Part shown: in pieces, positions 48,151 through 61,279 of the stretch
How the letters are laid out: every line of letters begins with the position of its first letter
Position numbering within the stretch: the stretch's first letter is position 1
Source of the DNA: Acanthopleura granulata
Taxonomy: Eukaryota; Mollusca; Polyplacophora; Chitonida; Chitonidae
NCBI GenBank assembly: GCA_016165875.1
Contig: JABBOT010000004.1
Location: 32,269,866 to 32,333,865 of the forward strand
DNA: 64,000 nt
Reading direction: 5' to 3'
The notes under the pieces: generated by a model
Seen by the model: the letters and a program-made list of their open reading frames with translations, nothing else
Told to the model about the DNA's origin: nothing
The model's database searches: none
Made by a program: the position numbers and the translations under genes

Positions 48151-49490
48151 ATAGATTTATAAGCCTTAAAAAAAGCCTGAGACAGACCTCATTTCGCTAT
48201 GAGACATTATCTTGGTAAAATATTATAAGGATGGTTGGTGAAAATATATGACACGGGTATAATGCATTTTTCTTCTGCATCTTAACAAATGGTATTTCCT
48301 TTGACAAAACCTTCAACCAGAAAACTTCAACAGTAAAATATTATCTTTGGTACGCAAATGTTAGCCTATAACTAAAACACGTGTTGATACTATTTTATAA
48401 GTGGCCATGGTATTCGAGGGAGCTGTGAGGCTCGCTTCTTATTGAGACTGAGTATTTAATTACTTTCAATGTACGACAATATTTTGCTTATTCCAACCAT
48501 GTTGGTTCATTCCTGCTTAGAGAATCGAAAAGAAAGCTTAAGGGTGCATAGATACGTGCTGAATCCATGAATTCCTCTCACGTGAATTAATATTTTCTCG
48601 CACAATGCAAATGAAATGTACATGGTCCACCTTAAAAATAAGTTATGTAACTCTATACCTGAAATCTACATTGTATGACGGATAGTCCAAAGGACTGACA
48701 TTTCACCTGTTGTGTAATGGTGCTCAGGTATACGCTAATGTCACTTCCAACAAAGATTAAGAGTGTTGTACGTCGAGTGTTGAATCAATGGATGTAGTTT
48801 GTTTTCCGAACAAACTGTGTTGCGGTTTTATTGCCATGGTAGAATAGTCCTGATTTATTGTGATCATATATGTATATTTGGTATGTCACTTTAAGACAAA
48901 TGACTTCACAAGTGTATGATCGGACCTTCGTGGACTTTTGTGAAGTTTCGCTGGCACAATGTACATCACATACGTGTAGGCTTACTTTCTGGCAAAGAAC
49001 CCGTGGAAAAGATGATATAGATCTAAGGATTCTCTGGATGTCTTAATTCTGATCATAACAAGTTGATGAAATGTCTTCAAACATTCTCCTACAGAGATGC
49101 CTGTGGCTGACTCAAGGCTTGGGAAATGGAACTAGAGTGACCCCCCTCTCACCCCCCATCCTCAGCGTAACCCCTGTCTCAGACTTTTCTGGATACTTTT
49201 CATTTCGAGCTGGGGTGGCGTTTGTAATTTTCATTGTTGGCAGCACCGTGCAAAGTTATGGGGATTCCACGGAAAGTTTTCGTCTGGGCTAAATGGCTTC
49301 TCGAAAGACAGAGCTTAACATGAGCCTCGTGATAATTTCAAGATGCCCTTTACCTTAAATAGAGCGGGATTGGCCTTGTAAAAGCGGATTAGCGTTCATC
49401 AAGGTTATGGCATTTGGCATTCCTTGTGGTATATATGGGAACAGGATGGCGTTTAAGAGCTGTTAATTGGCTTTGTTTCAAAACAGAAGG

Positions 49491-49492
<2 letters not shown>

Positions 49493-49551
<59 letters not shown>

Positions 49552-49567
49552 GTATGTATGTATATTG
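49493..49567. repeat. (TA)n/(TGTA)n microsatellite
   Basis: About 20 TA units followed by TGTATATA and TGTATG repeats. Confidence 0.95.
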
Positions 49568-50243
49568 TTACATATATTAAGCACACATAACTCAAAAAAG
49601 GGAACAGAACTAGAATTTTAAATAAAAACGAAGTGGCTGTCCAGTAAATCAATACTTACCATTAAAATTAAAACTTAAGATAGAATTAGAATGTATCACC
49701 ATTCTAAATGTAGAATGGCACTTAAACTTATCATATAAACATATTTTTTAATCTGGAATATTCTTGACTATGTTGTTGAACAACAAGCAAATATGGTAAT
49801 AAATACATAAGTAAATCTAGTAATAACGCTTTACCTGGTCATCACACGAGGTCGCATAAAAACTACATTTTTAGGTTCATGTTAAGCATAAAAAAACTTA
49901 GGTATTTTGAAACCAGCCTCTGGCTAGAAATGCTCGACCACTCAAGATATTTAGCATTTGATCTGGCGAAGACCATCATAGCATTTCTATCATACACAGA
50001 CCCAAAACCACTTGTTGAAAAATCTTATTTAGATAAAGATCTATCTGTCCAAAATATCATCACTCCAAGGTCGTCGGTTATTACTTGAGTTTCTATTTGG
50101 CTCGATTCTTGCATAGCGGAACAACGAAGCCCGGAAAGTGTGCAATGGTTTCTGGCCTAGTGACATCCAGGCAGTGTACTGAAATCGATCTCAGATAACC
50201 CGCTCAGGTAAAACGCAATTGTGTCAATCTAAGCATCAAAACA

Positions 50244-50380
50244 ATGAAGATGAAAACAAAGATCCTGGGATTTCTAGCTTCTGGTGTTTTTGCCGGCCCA
50301 TTCAGCGGGAATCTAGACAGACGAGGATTCGAGCGAGGAGTTTACAACCACACTAATCCGATGTCAAATGTTATCACCAG
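50244..50380 (+). CDS. candidate first exon of a secreted protein gene (partial)
   Basis: From the ATG at 50244, 45 codons encode MKMKTKILGFLASGVFAGPF, a clear signal peptide with likely cleavage after FA. A hydrophilic stretch with Arg pairs (NLDRRGFERGVYNHTNPMSN) and one N-glycosylation site (NHT) follows. The exon ends ATCACCAG before GTAGATTTT, a usable but not ideal donor. Without splicing, the frame ends at a TAG two codons on. A possible phase-matched continuation starts at 50549 (RSVFSQGFELTGRHVHAVLA) after GGCTGGCAACAG, but that acceptor lacks a good pyrimidine tract. Family unknown. No TATA box was seen. Confidence 0.35.
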
Positions 50381-50759
50381 GTAGATTTTCCTGTAAATTT
50401 TGTTTATATTTGATAGGTTATAGTTGCGAAGTTTTTAAAACAAAAGCCTTCCCCGGCTTCACGAGCTTTATCGTAAACTAGTCGTGTCTGGAGTGTTTGC
50501 ATAACCGGCCTGTAAATCCTGGCCGATGCTCGGAATGGCTGGCAACAGGAGTGTGTTTAGCCAAGGATTTGAGCTCACCGGTCGACACGTTCACGCCGTA
50601 CTCGCCAAACAACTTTGCCGTAGATTTATGTTACTCGACGTTCTGCTGTATCATGAGCTGGGGCCTAAACCAATAACTTACAGTTTTTCCATCACATTTG
50701 TCCTTTGTCTCTCGCATTTCACGAGAAGAAAGGCCATATTTGGGTTATGGTGAGCTTGT

Positions 50760-53560
50760 GAACGGCACATGGGAGCCAGGCAGACGGCTTAATGACGAGA
50801 CTGTCGTTAATTCTTTCCCCATGTTGGTAAATCTTTTGAAGGGTTCTGAATGTCTGGTTTAAGGGAAATCTGGAGATATGTCGATTATGCTGGTTTTATT
50901 GACCACGTTTTATTTTAACACCCTTTGACCATTGCCAAATATTTCACTATTGTCATTATATATTCTTCCTACATAGACTAAAACACAGGATTGGCAGTTA
51001 CAGTCGCACGTGGTATTATCTGAAATGACAAAAACGAAGTCCACCTTCAAATCTGGCTATTAAGCTTTTTGCTGGTAAGGATTAATAGAAAGCAAAAATG
51101 GTTAAGTGTATCTGAGGGTGTATTCCAGTGTATTAAGTGTATTCCAAAGGGAGCTGTTTTAACAAGCGTTACTAAAGGGGCCTGAAAGGTTTAACCGTTA
51201 GACTTAAAGTCTAAGAAAAGTACATAAAGCAGACGGTTTTTAGTGCCAAGTTCTGTTCAAATCTTAAGCGATCGTTCCTTATACTACTCTAAAGATAAAT
51301 ATGTGCTCACGATTGACATAATACGCTTTAAAAATAAAATATGCGTTTGGTATATTATTATTATTGAAATGCAGCAAAGCTTGAGTCAGGATAAAGTCAT
51401 CAGTGTATTGTGTAGTATCAAACCAAAGTGAGAAACACCCATTGTAGACGCGGTTGTCCAGGTCGGGACGAGTAAGATGTCCTGTAATATTGACTGTATT
51501 TACTTTGACCTCTTCTGCCTGAGACTGACAAACGCCAGTTACCTAAATATGCGTGTTGATGCCCGTCCCTTACAATGAACGATCATTTTACTCTTTTCCC
51601 TCCCGCTAATGTTACATCTTTCTAAAATGCTCCTGTTTCTATTTTTACACACCTTACTTCGACTATGAGCCTGAATTTAGATCTTGACACTTTTTAGAAG
51701 TTTTCGGCAATCTAGAACTAGTTATTTTAACCAGCCAAATCTGTTATCTGTTTGAGAGTGAACATTAATGTATTATGCATTTGGACGGCAATGTCATTGG
51801 CTTTTAATCCATGCTTTGCTTTTAATATCATTTTTAGAAACTTCTCCCAGGCCGTCGGTATAGCAGTTTATTGGAATTCTCATGATATTCGGATTTGATA
51901 TGACAAATGTTAATGAACTTCTAGTTTGAAATTTTAATTCAATTTCATGCCTAGGAAAATCGATCAAAATTGTTGACTGCTTCTTTCTGACATGTTACTA
52001 TGGTTATTTACTATTTATATGTTTTGATTACATACTCCTTCGAGAACTGGTAGTACAGGTTGTTTTTGAAAGAGATCTTGCCATCATAGATTTTGGTATA
52101 CGAATGTCGAATGTGACACTCAGATTTTTCAAAATCGTAACAGTAGCTTTATACTGACATGTACATAACTACCCCGAAAGAGACCAAGCATGTTTCTTCA
52201 TGTGAAAATCGTATGAAATTTGTAGATCGCCGAAGGTCCAACCAGTGAATAAATCGCAGCTACTAGCCAAAACACAGGGTTGCACATAAAGCGTCACTTT
52301 GCCCTATATTTAACGACTTACATATGCAACATTTACATACATCTCATTTCTTTATGACGTATTAACAACCCCCTAGTTAAAAAGAAACCTCCTGTTTTGT
52401 TGTCACCAAACACATAGGCCCCTACTGGTGTCAACTGTTCTAAGTAAATCACGTCATTGTTACTGTTGATGTTATGAAGTAGTACACATGAGTGGATTTT
52501 TAACAGTTTTTACGCGATAACACGGCCATCTCGTATTCCAGTCACACGAAAAGTATTCTTTTTATGTAAAGTGCTTTGTTATTGCGTAATATGCAAAAGA
52601 GGAGTTGGCTTTACTAAAATCTTTACATTTTCGTACGATGAGAGAATATACCGTACGATGAGACTTGTGTTCTGGCTTGCAGCCAAATTTCCACAGGCTA
52701 TTTGCGGCATTGGAAGAAAGAATTCTTACGTAATGGAGCGACAAACTCACTTTTTCGTCATGTAACGGTATGCAGCAAATATATTTTTTATGAATAAGTA
52801 GGTTAAGGAGTCATGAGAACATTAGGGTGTTAGCTAACATCCGAATAACTGTGAAGTTTGCCCGTAGAGGAAGGAATATAACTGCTGTAACCAAGGCAAT
52901 TTTTTTTTATACTCTCACATTAAATATTTTATGCATTTGGAAAAGGATTTGCATACTTTATGTCAATATTTTCAAATTGTTTCCACAAGGGCTGACGTTT
53001 TACTTTACTGAACCACTTGCTGATCGAAACTTGATTTCCGCTCTTAATTGTGGTGGGAACTGCAGGATTAAGAATAAGCTATACACGGGCGCAATTCAGT
53101 ACAATTAAGGTACTGAATGTCCTAATATCAAGTTACCTTCAAAATATACATAGGCAAAGCCGTACACAGTTTACGATTTCCGCCTTTACAAGGCGTTTGA
53201 TGATGGCAGGGTTGATGGTGGAAGGTGGTGCACGAGTCACTTTTAACATGAACCGACATTTTACAGGAGGTTTCTTATGTAATAATAGAATAAGAAATAA
53301 CAACATAATCGTCGAGCAGTAAACATGGGGTTACAGGAAAGAGAAATGAATATTTGGGTTTAACACAAATCTTCCTCTCTTCCAGGTTTCCAGAAATTGG
53401 TTATCTGAATTATCTTGAGTAGTATTTTGAGCATGTCATTGGAATTTCGTGCAGTCATGACAAACTGGTAACACCACGTGTCCTGTAGACATTATGCGAT
53501 TTAAGTCTATAGTGTTTAAACGCTTGGCATTAACCAGGCTAGGAACAAGACAGCATTTTC
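50760..53560. other. no gene recognised
   Basis: Frames up to 93 codons (52827-53108) are AT-rich and without motifs. Confidence 0.5.
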
Positions 53561-53649
53561 AGTAATTCCAGGCCAGTAATGGTGGCCGCATAATGATATA
53601 GCGATTTTGCACGTTTTTCTATCCGTCCGTCTGCCCGTCCGTATTCGTG

Positions 53650-55080
53650 TCCATATCTTGTCTTGTTTTCATTGTAGGGTTTTACAGGCGTGATGATGTG
53701 TCGCGACTTACATTTGGCCATTTGCGCTTTTGCCTTGGTGACGAGATCACCATATTCCTTGTATATACTGTATAAATACATATGACTTCGTGTCCGGGCT
53801 ATATCTCAAATAGTTTTCCACGCGCACTTTTCATTTTTGGTGGATGAATGGATACAGATGTAATGATGTGTCGCTACTCACATGTATCCATTTCTTTGGT
53901 TGTCATGGTAACCAGATCATCCTTCCCCCTATATATACTGTATAAATATATGTGTCTTCGTGTCAGGGCTACAACTACAATTATTTTACATATTCAGTTT
54001 TGATTCTGGTTGGATACTTAGATATAGATGAGACAATGTGCAGCAACTCCCATTTGGGCAGTTTCAATTCTGGTCATAATGTCCAGATTGCCATTATCAG
54101 AGCATATACTATATAAATACAAATGATTTCGTGTCCGGTATACAACTCCAGTTGTTTTCCATGTGCAGTTTTAATTTTTGGTAGATACATTGATGCAGAT
54201 GTGCTCATGTTTCGCAACTCGCTTTGGTCGATTTCTGTGATAGCCATCGGAACCACATCACTATTTTCTTTATAAATACTGTATTAATAGATTTGACTTG
54301 GTATCCGGGCTACAACTCCAATTGTTTTCCAAGGGCAGTTTTAATTTTTGGTGGATATGTAGATAAACAGATGACATGATGTTGCGACTCACCTTTGAGT
54401 TGACATTGCAACCAGATTGCTATTTTCCATATATATATATATATATACTATATAGTTAGGTATGAACTTCGTATCTGGGCCATATTTACCTTTAATTCTT
54501 GTTGGATACTTAGATACACGTAAGACAATGACTTACATGCTATGGCTTATGTGTCAAATTTCACCGTTGCCATGGTAACCAGATTGGCCTTAATCCTTTC
54601 ATGTACTTTATAAATAAATAAGACAACTCCAGTTGTTTTGCATATGGAGTTTTAATATTTGGTGGATGCGTAGATACTGATGTAACGATGAGTCACAACT
54701 CACATTTGTTCCATTTCTATGGTAGCCATGGTAAGTACGTGTAGATCATGATTTTCCCACTATATGCTGTATTAATAGATATGACTTTATGGTGATGATG
54801 TGTCCCGGCTACAACTCCATTTGTTTTCCATATTCAGTTTTAATTTTTGGTGATGATGTGTTGTGACTCGCCCTTGTTGATTTTCACTGTTACCATGGTA
54901 ACCAGGCTGCCATTATCATGCCATACTTTATAAATGGATATGATTTCATATCGGGCCTAAGACCCCAATTATTTACCATATACAGTTTTCATTTTTGGGT
55001 GATACGTAAGTACGCAGATGCTGATGTATCATGACTCGTGTTTCCATTTTCATAAACTGGCGTATTCATGGAGACAGAGG
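53650..55080 (+). repeat. satellite block 2, about 8 units of 150-190 bp
   Basis: Unit starts (CAGTTTTAATTTTTGG or variants) lie near 53825, 53996, 54166, 54336, 54491, 54646, 54835 and 54983, with a further unit before the first. Each unit runs: GGTGGATAC, TAGATACAGATG, TGTCGCGACTCAC, GTTGCCATGGTAACCAGATTG, ATATACTGTATAAATAGATATG, TTCGTGTCCGGGCTACAACTCCAG. Units differ strongly from each other, so the array is old. X-box-like palindromes lie at 53898-53913, 54565-54580 and 54888-54903. A (TA)n run within one unit is at about 54428-54450. Confidence 0.85.
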
Positions 55081-55500
55081 TGACAAACAGGTGGCGTTGG
55101 ACTTTTGTGTATATATCTCCGTGCCTACCATGATAATTAGTTTCCCCAAAGCAAAACCTTGTAACAGAGCTGTAATTCACATACACATATATTTGAAACC
55201 ATTTCTTTCCAAACACATTGTTATATGTGTACTTTTTATCTAAACCTCTGAATTATTTTCCCTCACAGTTTATAGTTATCACAATGCTGCTATAAGTTTC
55301 CAACGAATGTATGTGTTCGGGTGTATATTGTGTTTATCTGAACCTTTATAATAAATCCCTAAATGAGGTAAACTGAAATTACGTGTGACCATTTGCCTAC
55401 CACACGTATCTGACTGTCATACCTGCTCAAGTTTTATTCTCGATTCTCTCTGTTTATATTACATTGCACGGCTAGTTTTCACACACAGTGAAAACTACAT

Positions 55501-55575
55501 ATTTATTCATGTATTTATATGAGTGGTGTTTTACCACATCTCACCTGAACGAAGGCGCCCAGTATTATGGTGGGA
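55501..55575 (-). repeat. diverged SINE tail, antisense
   Basis: TTTATTCATGTATTTATATGAGTGGTGTTTTACCAC...CCAGTATTATGGTGGGA corresponds to the reverse complement of the SINE 3' third. Confidence 0.65.
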
Positions 55576-55579
55576 GTAG

Positions 55580-58500
55580 ATGAATATATATATTGTAATA
55601 AAAACAAACACTTAGTAAATTCAAAGGAAATCACAGACATTTTGATGTAAGTTATTATATGGTCACACATAATAGTTGAAGTCTGATTATCTTCTCTTCC
55701 CAGTAAAAGTTTTTTTCTGACTGTTCATGATATACTGACATCCAGTCCATTAGCCTAGAACATAAACATATTCCGAACAAGTCGGGGTAGTTAATAGTTT
55801 TATTGTTTCCTTAATCAGCTTTATTCATACGACTTCTTTGAAAACTGTGTTCTGTTGAGAACGCTTTAATTGCGAGATAAGATATTTTCTCATATTTTTT
55901 GTTAGATTTGACACGTCAGTATGCTTCTTTTGTTTTTACTAACTCCGCTAGGTTGTCCCTACATCTGGTAGCTCTCACTATATAATTACGCCCAATATTC
56001 CGGCACACTAACAGTTGTTAAGCCACATTTTTGTTGCGGTGATCATAGCATTTAAACTTGACCAAATACCTGCATTGAATTTTGTAAGATTGTTTGACCA
56101 ATTAGACTGCCCTTGATGATAACCCAATTCCTGTGCAGCTTTTCAAATATTACACTTTTTACAGTCAACAGTGATATTGTGTAAGTTAATTTGCTAAATC
56201 TGTAGGCATGCTTTGCGAGACAGAAAAAATCAATGATAAACTGATTACCCCTTCTGGGGCTGTGTTTTTTTTTCATTTGATTTGTAAACGTTTCGTTGTG
56301 TAATTTTCGATAAAGACGACATTGCACAATTTATAACGACGAAGTTATTAAATATTGATAATATACATTTAAACCTGGTCAACATATTGAACAGATTAGA
56401 ACAAAGGAGACAAACATGCTCGTTTTTGCAAAGCGTGTACATATCCACGCATTTCCCGTGGCCTCCAGTACAGAGCATTTGAAAACATTACACTACACAA
56501 TAAAACACTATGATAGAGAGCCTTCGGGTGTAAATTGTAAAAAGTCACATGTGTAAAATCACAACTGTGGGGTTCATATCCTGGGGTCTGTATCACAAAG
56601 CATTCACAAACTGTGCCTGCCTCCTATCACAACATACAATACGACGGAGATACGACGAAATAGTAACTCTGCCTGACATAGAATGTGCCCTGGTTAAAAC
56701 GTTCCATTACCAAAGCGGAGACCTTGGGATCAAAAGTTCTAAAGAACAATCTACCAGTCACCATGAATTCCTGATGTTGCCACGTGAACCCAGGAAAGCG
56801 TTTTCCGTGACCGATGTCATATATGACATATCGCAAACAAATGACATAATAAGGCCAATAATGATTTTAAAAGATGATGTATTTCTCCTCTCTTGAACTG
56901 TAACATCGACGATAGCCACTCAATCATATCGTTTGTCTCTTTAAAGATGCACTGTCCCGGTTGATCAATTTTTTTCGCCCAAAATCTGAACAGTATATCC
57001 TAGAGATACCTGAAACCTTTTGTCGAAGTAATGATCGTTAGATATTTCAAAAAATACATCGTCTTCAAGACCGACATGCCGAGCTCCATGAAACTGCATT
57101 ATCTAAAAGCCTGTCTGTCCTTGGGCCCCCAGCATATGACGTCATAGTGGCGGTATGTCTTATTGTGCAGCAACCAACTCTACTAATCACACATGAATAA
57201 CGATGGGATTTGTTTACATGCCTTCCCATCGGACAGCTCCATGCGACGAAAATGGATAATTACCATGCGACGTAACTATTTCTAACCGAATAAGCTTTAG
57301 CCATTTTCAAGCGACATGCTTTAATTCAGTGTACACTAAAAAAAATTGCATCTCCAAACCGTAAATGCTGCAATTACATCGCGCATATTTGGCAAACTAG
57401 CGCCATTTAAGGGCAGACAAGCCATTTTGTCCTCACAATTGATTGTGTTATGTATATTTTTATTTTCTACAAGTAAAAGTATTCACCAGATTCATTTTTT
57501 TTTTTTGCTTGCTTTATCTTTTTACATCACAGGTATATCAGTTAAGTAACGTGAAAAACAGAACAGGAACAGTTCACCTCTAAGGGGGTGTTTTCAGTTC
57601 AGGAGGCTGGTATAGTGGAATTTCGTCATCGGGTTTGCTTCGAAAAGTTTGCATTTCATTTTTTTCTCTTCACAGCATCATCTCATGCGAAAGACTTAGC
57701 TTGTTGTTTTTAAAAATTAGGTTATTTGCTTACAAAGGTGCAATTTACTTTTGAAGCAAAGCCATATAAATGAAAGACGCGAATGTAGGCCAATGCAAAG
57801 TGATTTTAAACAAACTGCAAAATGTGTTGTTAAAGCTCTGGTAAGGGTTGAATCTACATGGTTTGATGTGTGTGTGTGTTTTCTCTCATTGCCGTCACAC
57901 GGTAGGAATGCTGCGGGTCACTTTCCCCTCTTGCACTGACCACACCTTGACCTCTGAGCCTATCGAACATGGCAGTTTCCAGCCAGCGGATCAGAGTTCA
58001 AAGTCATACGACATATGTTGTCTTCATTCAAACATGTCTGTTTAACAAGTCTGTCTTATAGAGAAAAAGTAAATGATAAATTAAATACAGCACACTTATA
58101 CTCCTAGCCATAACAATTAACTCCATAGAAAATGTAAGAAAATGGAAACGAAATCGATTGGATTTGATGTTTGTGAAACAAGTTACCCATTTTGGGACTT
58201 CGCCTTCCAAACACGGCAGCATATTGATCAGCATTAGTCACGCCTTTAGTGAAAACACAAGTCCGTCAATTTGGTATTTAAGCCTGACCCGAGGGTAAGT
58301 CACAAACTTGTGACGGCACACACCTGGACGCTATTATTCATTGCACTGGGCAAGTACTCAAATGCCCTGAAAAGTTTACTTCAATGGTATTCATTTTGAC
58401 AAACAAAACGTAACAGCATAAGTCAGTTCCGCCGAGAGAAAGAAATATGTGTATCGCATTTGAGGTATCTTCCAAAGTCTCCATATGTCATCTTGCTGTT

Positions 58501-59080
58501 CAATGTTAAACAGTAAGCCACAGATGTATTCGTCATCAAAAATCTAAGATGACTTTAGATGACCCTGTAGGTGATCTGGCTTTTCCTCAGTTTCTCTTGG
58601 AAGATGAATTTGTATCTACCACTATGTTGGGTTAGAAAAACAACCATACAACGTTTGCCGTCCAAATTATAATGGAGTGTCATGAAAACCTCAGATCAGT
58701 GCAATCTTTAAAATTCGGGAATTTAACCCATTTTGACGCTTTTAATCGTTCATAGTCATCGTCAGATCAATCTTAAATTCATATTAATTAACTTTCTGTT
58801 TATATTTTAGCCTGCGGTTGGTGGACTGGCCTGGTGATATTTCTATCATTGCGATCTGTTAAATGCTAATTAAACAATAATGAAATGTTTATTAATAGTC
58901 ACTGATTAATAAGCTGGAAGAGTACAGAGAAAAAATGCCATAATCCAGTAATTAACTCTTTAGGTCAATAAACTTGTTGTCTAATTCAGCTCTTAATGGC
59001 TCGGCTGTGTCAAAATATTTGCCTGGCATCTGAGGTACTACCCTGTTTACCTTCACCCATAGAAAACAACTTTATATCAT
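55580..59080. other. no gene recognised
   Basis: The 115-codon frame at 56549-56896 has no recognisable features. 56940-57100 (CTTTAAAGATGCACTGTCCC...) has the look of a common dispersed repeat but no second copy was found in the window. Confidence 0.45.
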
Positions 59081-59084
59081 GGGA

Positions 59085-60155
59085 TTTAGGCTTCGAAACC
59101 GACATCCCTATACCAGCCGTCAACCAAATTGGGCGTTCCGGGTCATCATAGCAAGGCCAGTTTCCAAAACTGTCAGATAACACAAAAATATATGATTACA
59201 TAATGCAAAGTTGTAGCAACTGTCGAGAAAAGTACCCAATTTATCCAATTTAAAGTCTAAATTAAAGACTAAAAGAATTCTTGCGTAAGTTTCAAATCCC
59301 TGATTAACACGTAAACATTTTTAACCCTTATTGTCCGATATTAATATATAAGCATTTCACCCTGCATGATACTTCTATATACACTCATAATCATAATCTG
59401 AGACATATGTTTTAAGACTTTGATTTCCTACCTAAAAATATTGACAAAGTCTTCTCTGACTTTCAGTATATTGTATGACTTTCTCTCTGCCAACGATTAG
59501 CCAGCAGTGTTATATACAGGGTGGCCTGCCAGAAACCACCAGGTGGTCTTGGGTTTCCCCACGGGATTTCTTGAGTTCTGGGTAAAACATCAATGAGATA
59601 AATAAATAAATATTTGCTTTTGCAATTATTAGTGATTATCTCTGTTTTACACGACCAATGATTTGATAACCGAGTTGTTGGAGTGTCTGTCTTGAAGGCG
59701 TGAGAATCAATCAGTCAGAATCACTGCCAGTTCGGGAGTCCCTGGTCAGTAATCACAAAACGACAAACAACACAAACCACCAAAGAACTAAGAAAATATA
59801 TAAATATAAAACTTAAGGCGGATTCATACAAAGAGAAACAGTCAACAGTTTTCAGTGATGGCGAAGAGACGTAATGAATGTTCTAGGTGCATGAATAAAA
59901 TCAGTATCCAAATCGTGTACCACTGTACATCGTGTAGTGCGTATATTGTCGATAATCAACTATGTATCTCACTTGCGCTTTGATTGCAGCTGTTCATATA
60001 TCCCACATGGCTATCACACTCCACACGATGAACCCCGGTTAAGCGGAATTAGAGGGATTATAATGCAGAGTCCCAGGAATTCTTAACACTCTGTCCGTAT
60101 TCACTAACAAGAAAGGCCTACTCGTTGTAAAACTTATGAAACTAAAGTGATGGCG
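59085..60155 (-). mobile_element. LINE-like retroelement 3' fragment, antisense, interrupted
   Basis: Read on the minus strand, 60155-59930 contains remnants of FHKFYNE and LVSEYGQSVKNS, matching the FLKFYNEY region of the copy at 12870. 59930-59755 is the tail (ATTTTATTCATGCACCTAGAACATTC). 59180-59085 is the tail end (CGTCAACCAAATTGG and the GGCTTCGAAACCGAC edge, plus-strand sense). The roughly 570 bases between hold a SINE and unrelated DNA, so the copy was broken by insertion. Confidence 0.6.
59519..59613 (+). repeat. SINE copy with internal deletion
   Basis: GGGTGGCCTGCCAGAAACC, GGTCTTGGGTTTCCCC and TTCTTGAGTTCTGGGTAAAACATCAATGAGATAAATAAAT follow the order of the full SINE but lack the 5' tRNA-like part and about 50 bp of the body. 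Confidence 0.75.
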
Positions 60156-61043
60156 TTCGATTGAATATCCTTGACACACTACTTTTTGGACTTGTGACAT
60201 TGATTGACTTGAGTCATACTACTGTCTTTGGTATGGAACAACTTCATGGCACACGAGTGGTATACGAATCTTTGACGTGAATCTGAATTCCATTGAGGTA
60301 GCACTATAAACGTGTCTGGAGGGAAACACTCCTTGATTTACCAAAACAATGTTGAAGACCTTGAAAGGGAGAATAGCCCGTCAAAATAAAAGACCTACCG
60401 TGACCTACCTCTGTTATTTTGTATTAACACAGCTGACTGGCTCTTTGAACTTTCTCTTGTGCAATGTTTGTACTAGGACAGTGTTGAATACGAAATAAAG
60501 CCCTAGAACACAGATTAAAATCAGTTACAATTAGTAAGTCCAAATAATAATTCAGGTATGTACTTGTGCTTTGTGCTGTGTAGATAGGGATTGCCTATTT
60601 CGTGCCCATTATGTAATAAAATATATTTACTTTCAAACCAATATATTGGTGTTAATAGACTGTTAGAGATAATCTGACATAGGCATACATAGGCATTCGC
60701 TGTTAGAGTGGTATGGGGTTACATTAGATGTAGGCCAGGCTCTAGCTGGTTCATTGATCTAAGGTGCTAGCTGTTGTATCACAAGCTCGTATTCAGTGGC
60801 CCCTAGTGGACCGCGTCTTTACATCGGGGGATTTGTAAAGTCTCTGTGTTTCCTGAGGGCTTACCCATACACACAAATAACACGAGAATCTCTTGGTATA
60901 TATATCCTGGAGACTAACCCTTTTGGGTTTATAATAAGTTCTTGGGTTTGGGGATTACTCATGCTTAAATATGAAATCCAAAAGAGGTTACCATTTGATA
61001 ATATAAATTGAAAGAAGCAAAAACGTAATTGAGAAGAGTGTTA

Positions 61044-61275
61044 CATTATGGCCACCTCGATGCAATCATCTGAAACATGTATGGGTCAGGCCATACTGTA
61101 AAATATAACACATCCTGGTCAGACAGCACCCAGTGATTGTTACCCGTAATGTAATAATTATTACACTACGGATAATATTTGCTCCCCATTGTGTTATAAT
61201 GTTACATTATGGGCAGCACAAGCTACGCATAATGTAATAATATTACCTCTGTATCTACCTTTATTACACTACGAG
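61044..61275. repeat. cluster of short palindromic TAATGTAATAAT elements
   Basis: GTAATGTAATAAT or its inverse ATTATTACACTAC occurs at 61145-61170 (both arms, near-perfect 26-base palindrome). Related pieces lie at 61044-61054, 61197-61220 (TTATAATGTTACATTATGGG), 61229-61247 (CGCATAATGTAATAATATT) and 61258-61273. The DNA could fold into nested hairpins. Confidence 0.6.
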
Positions 61276-61279
61276 CATC

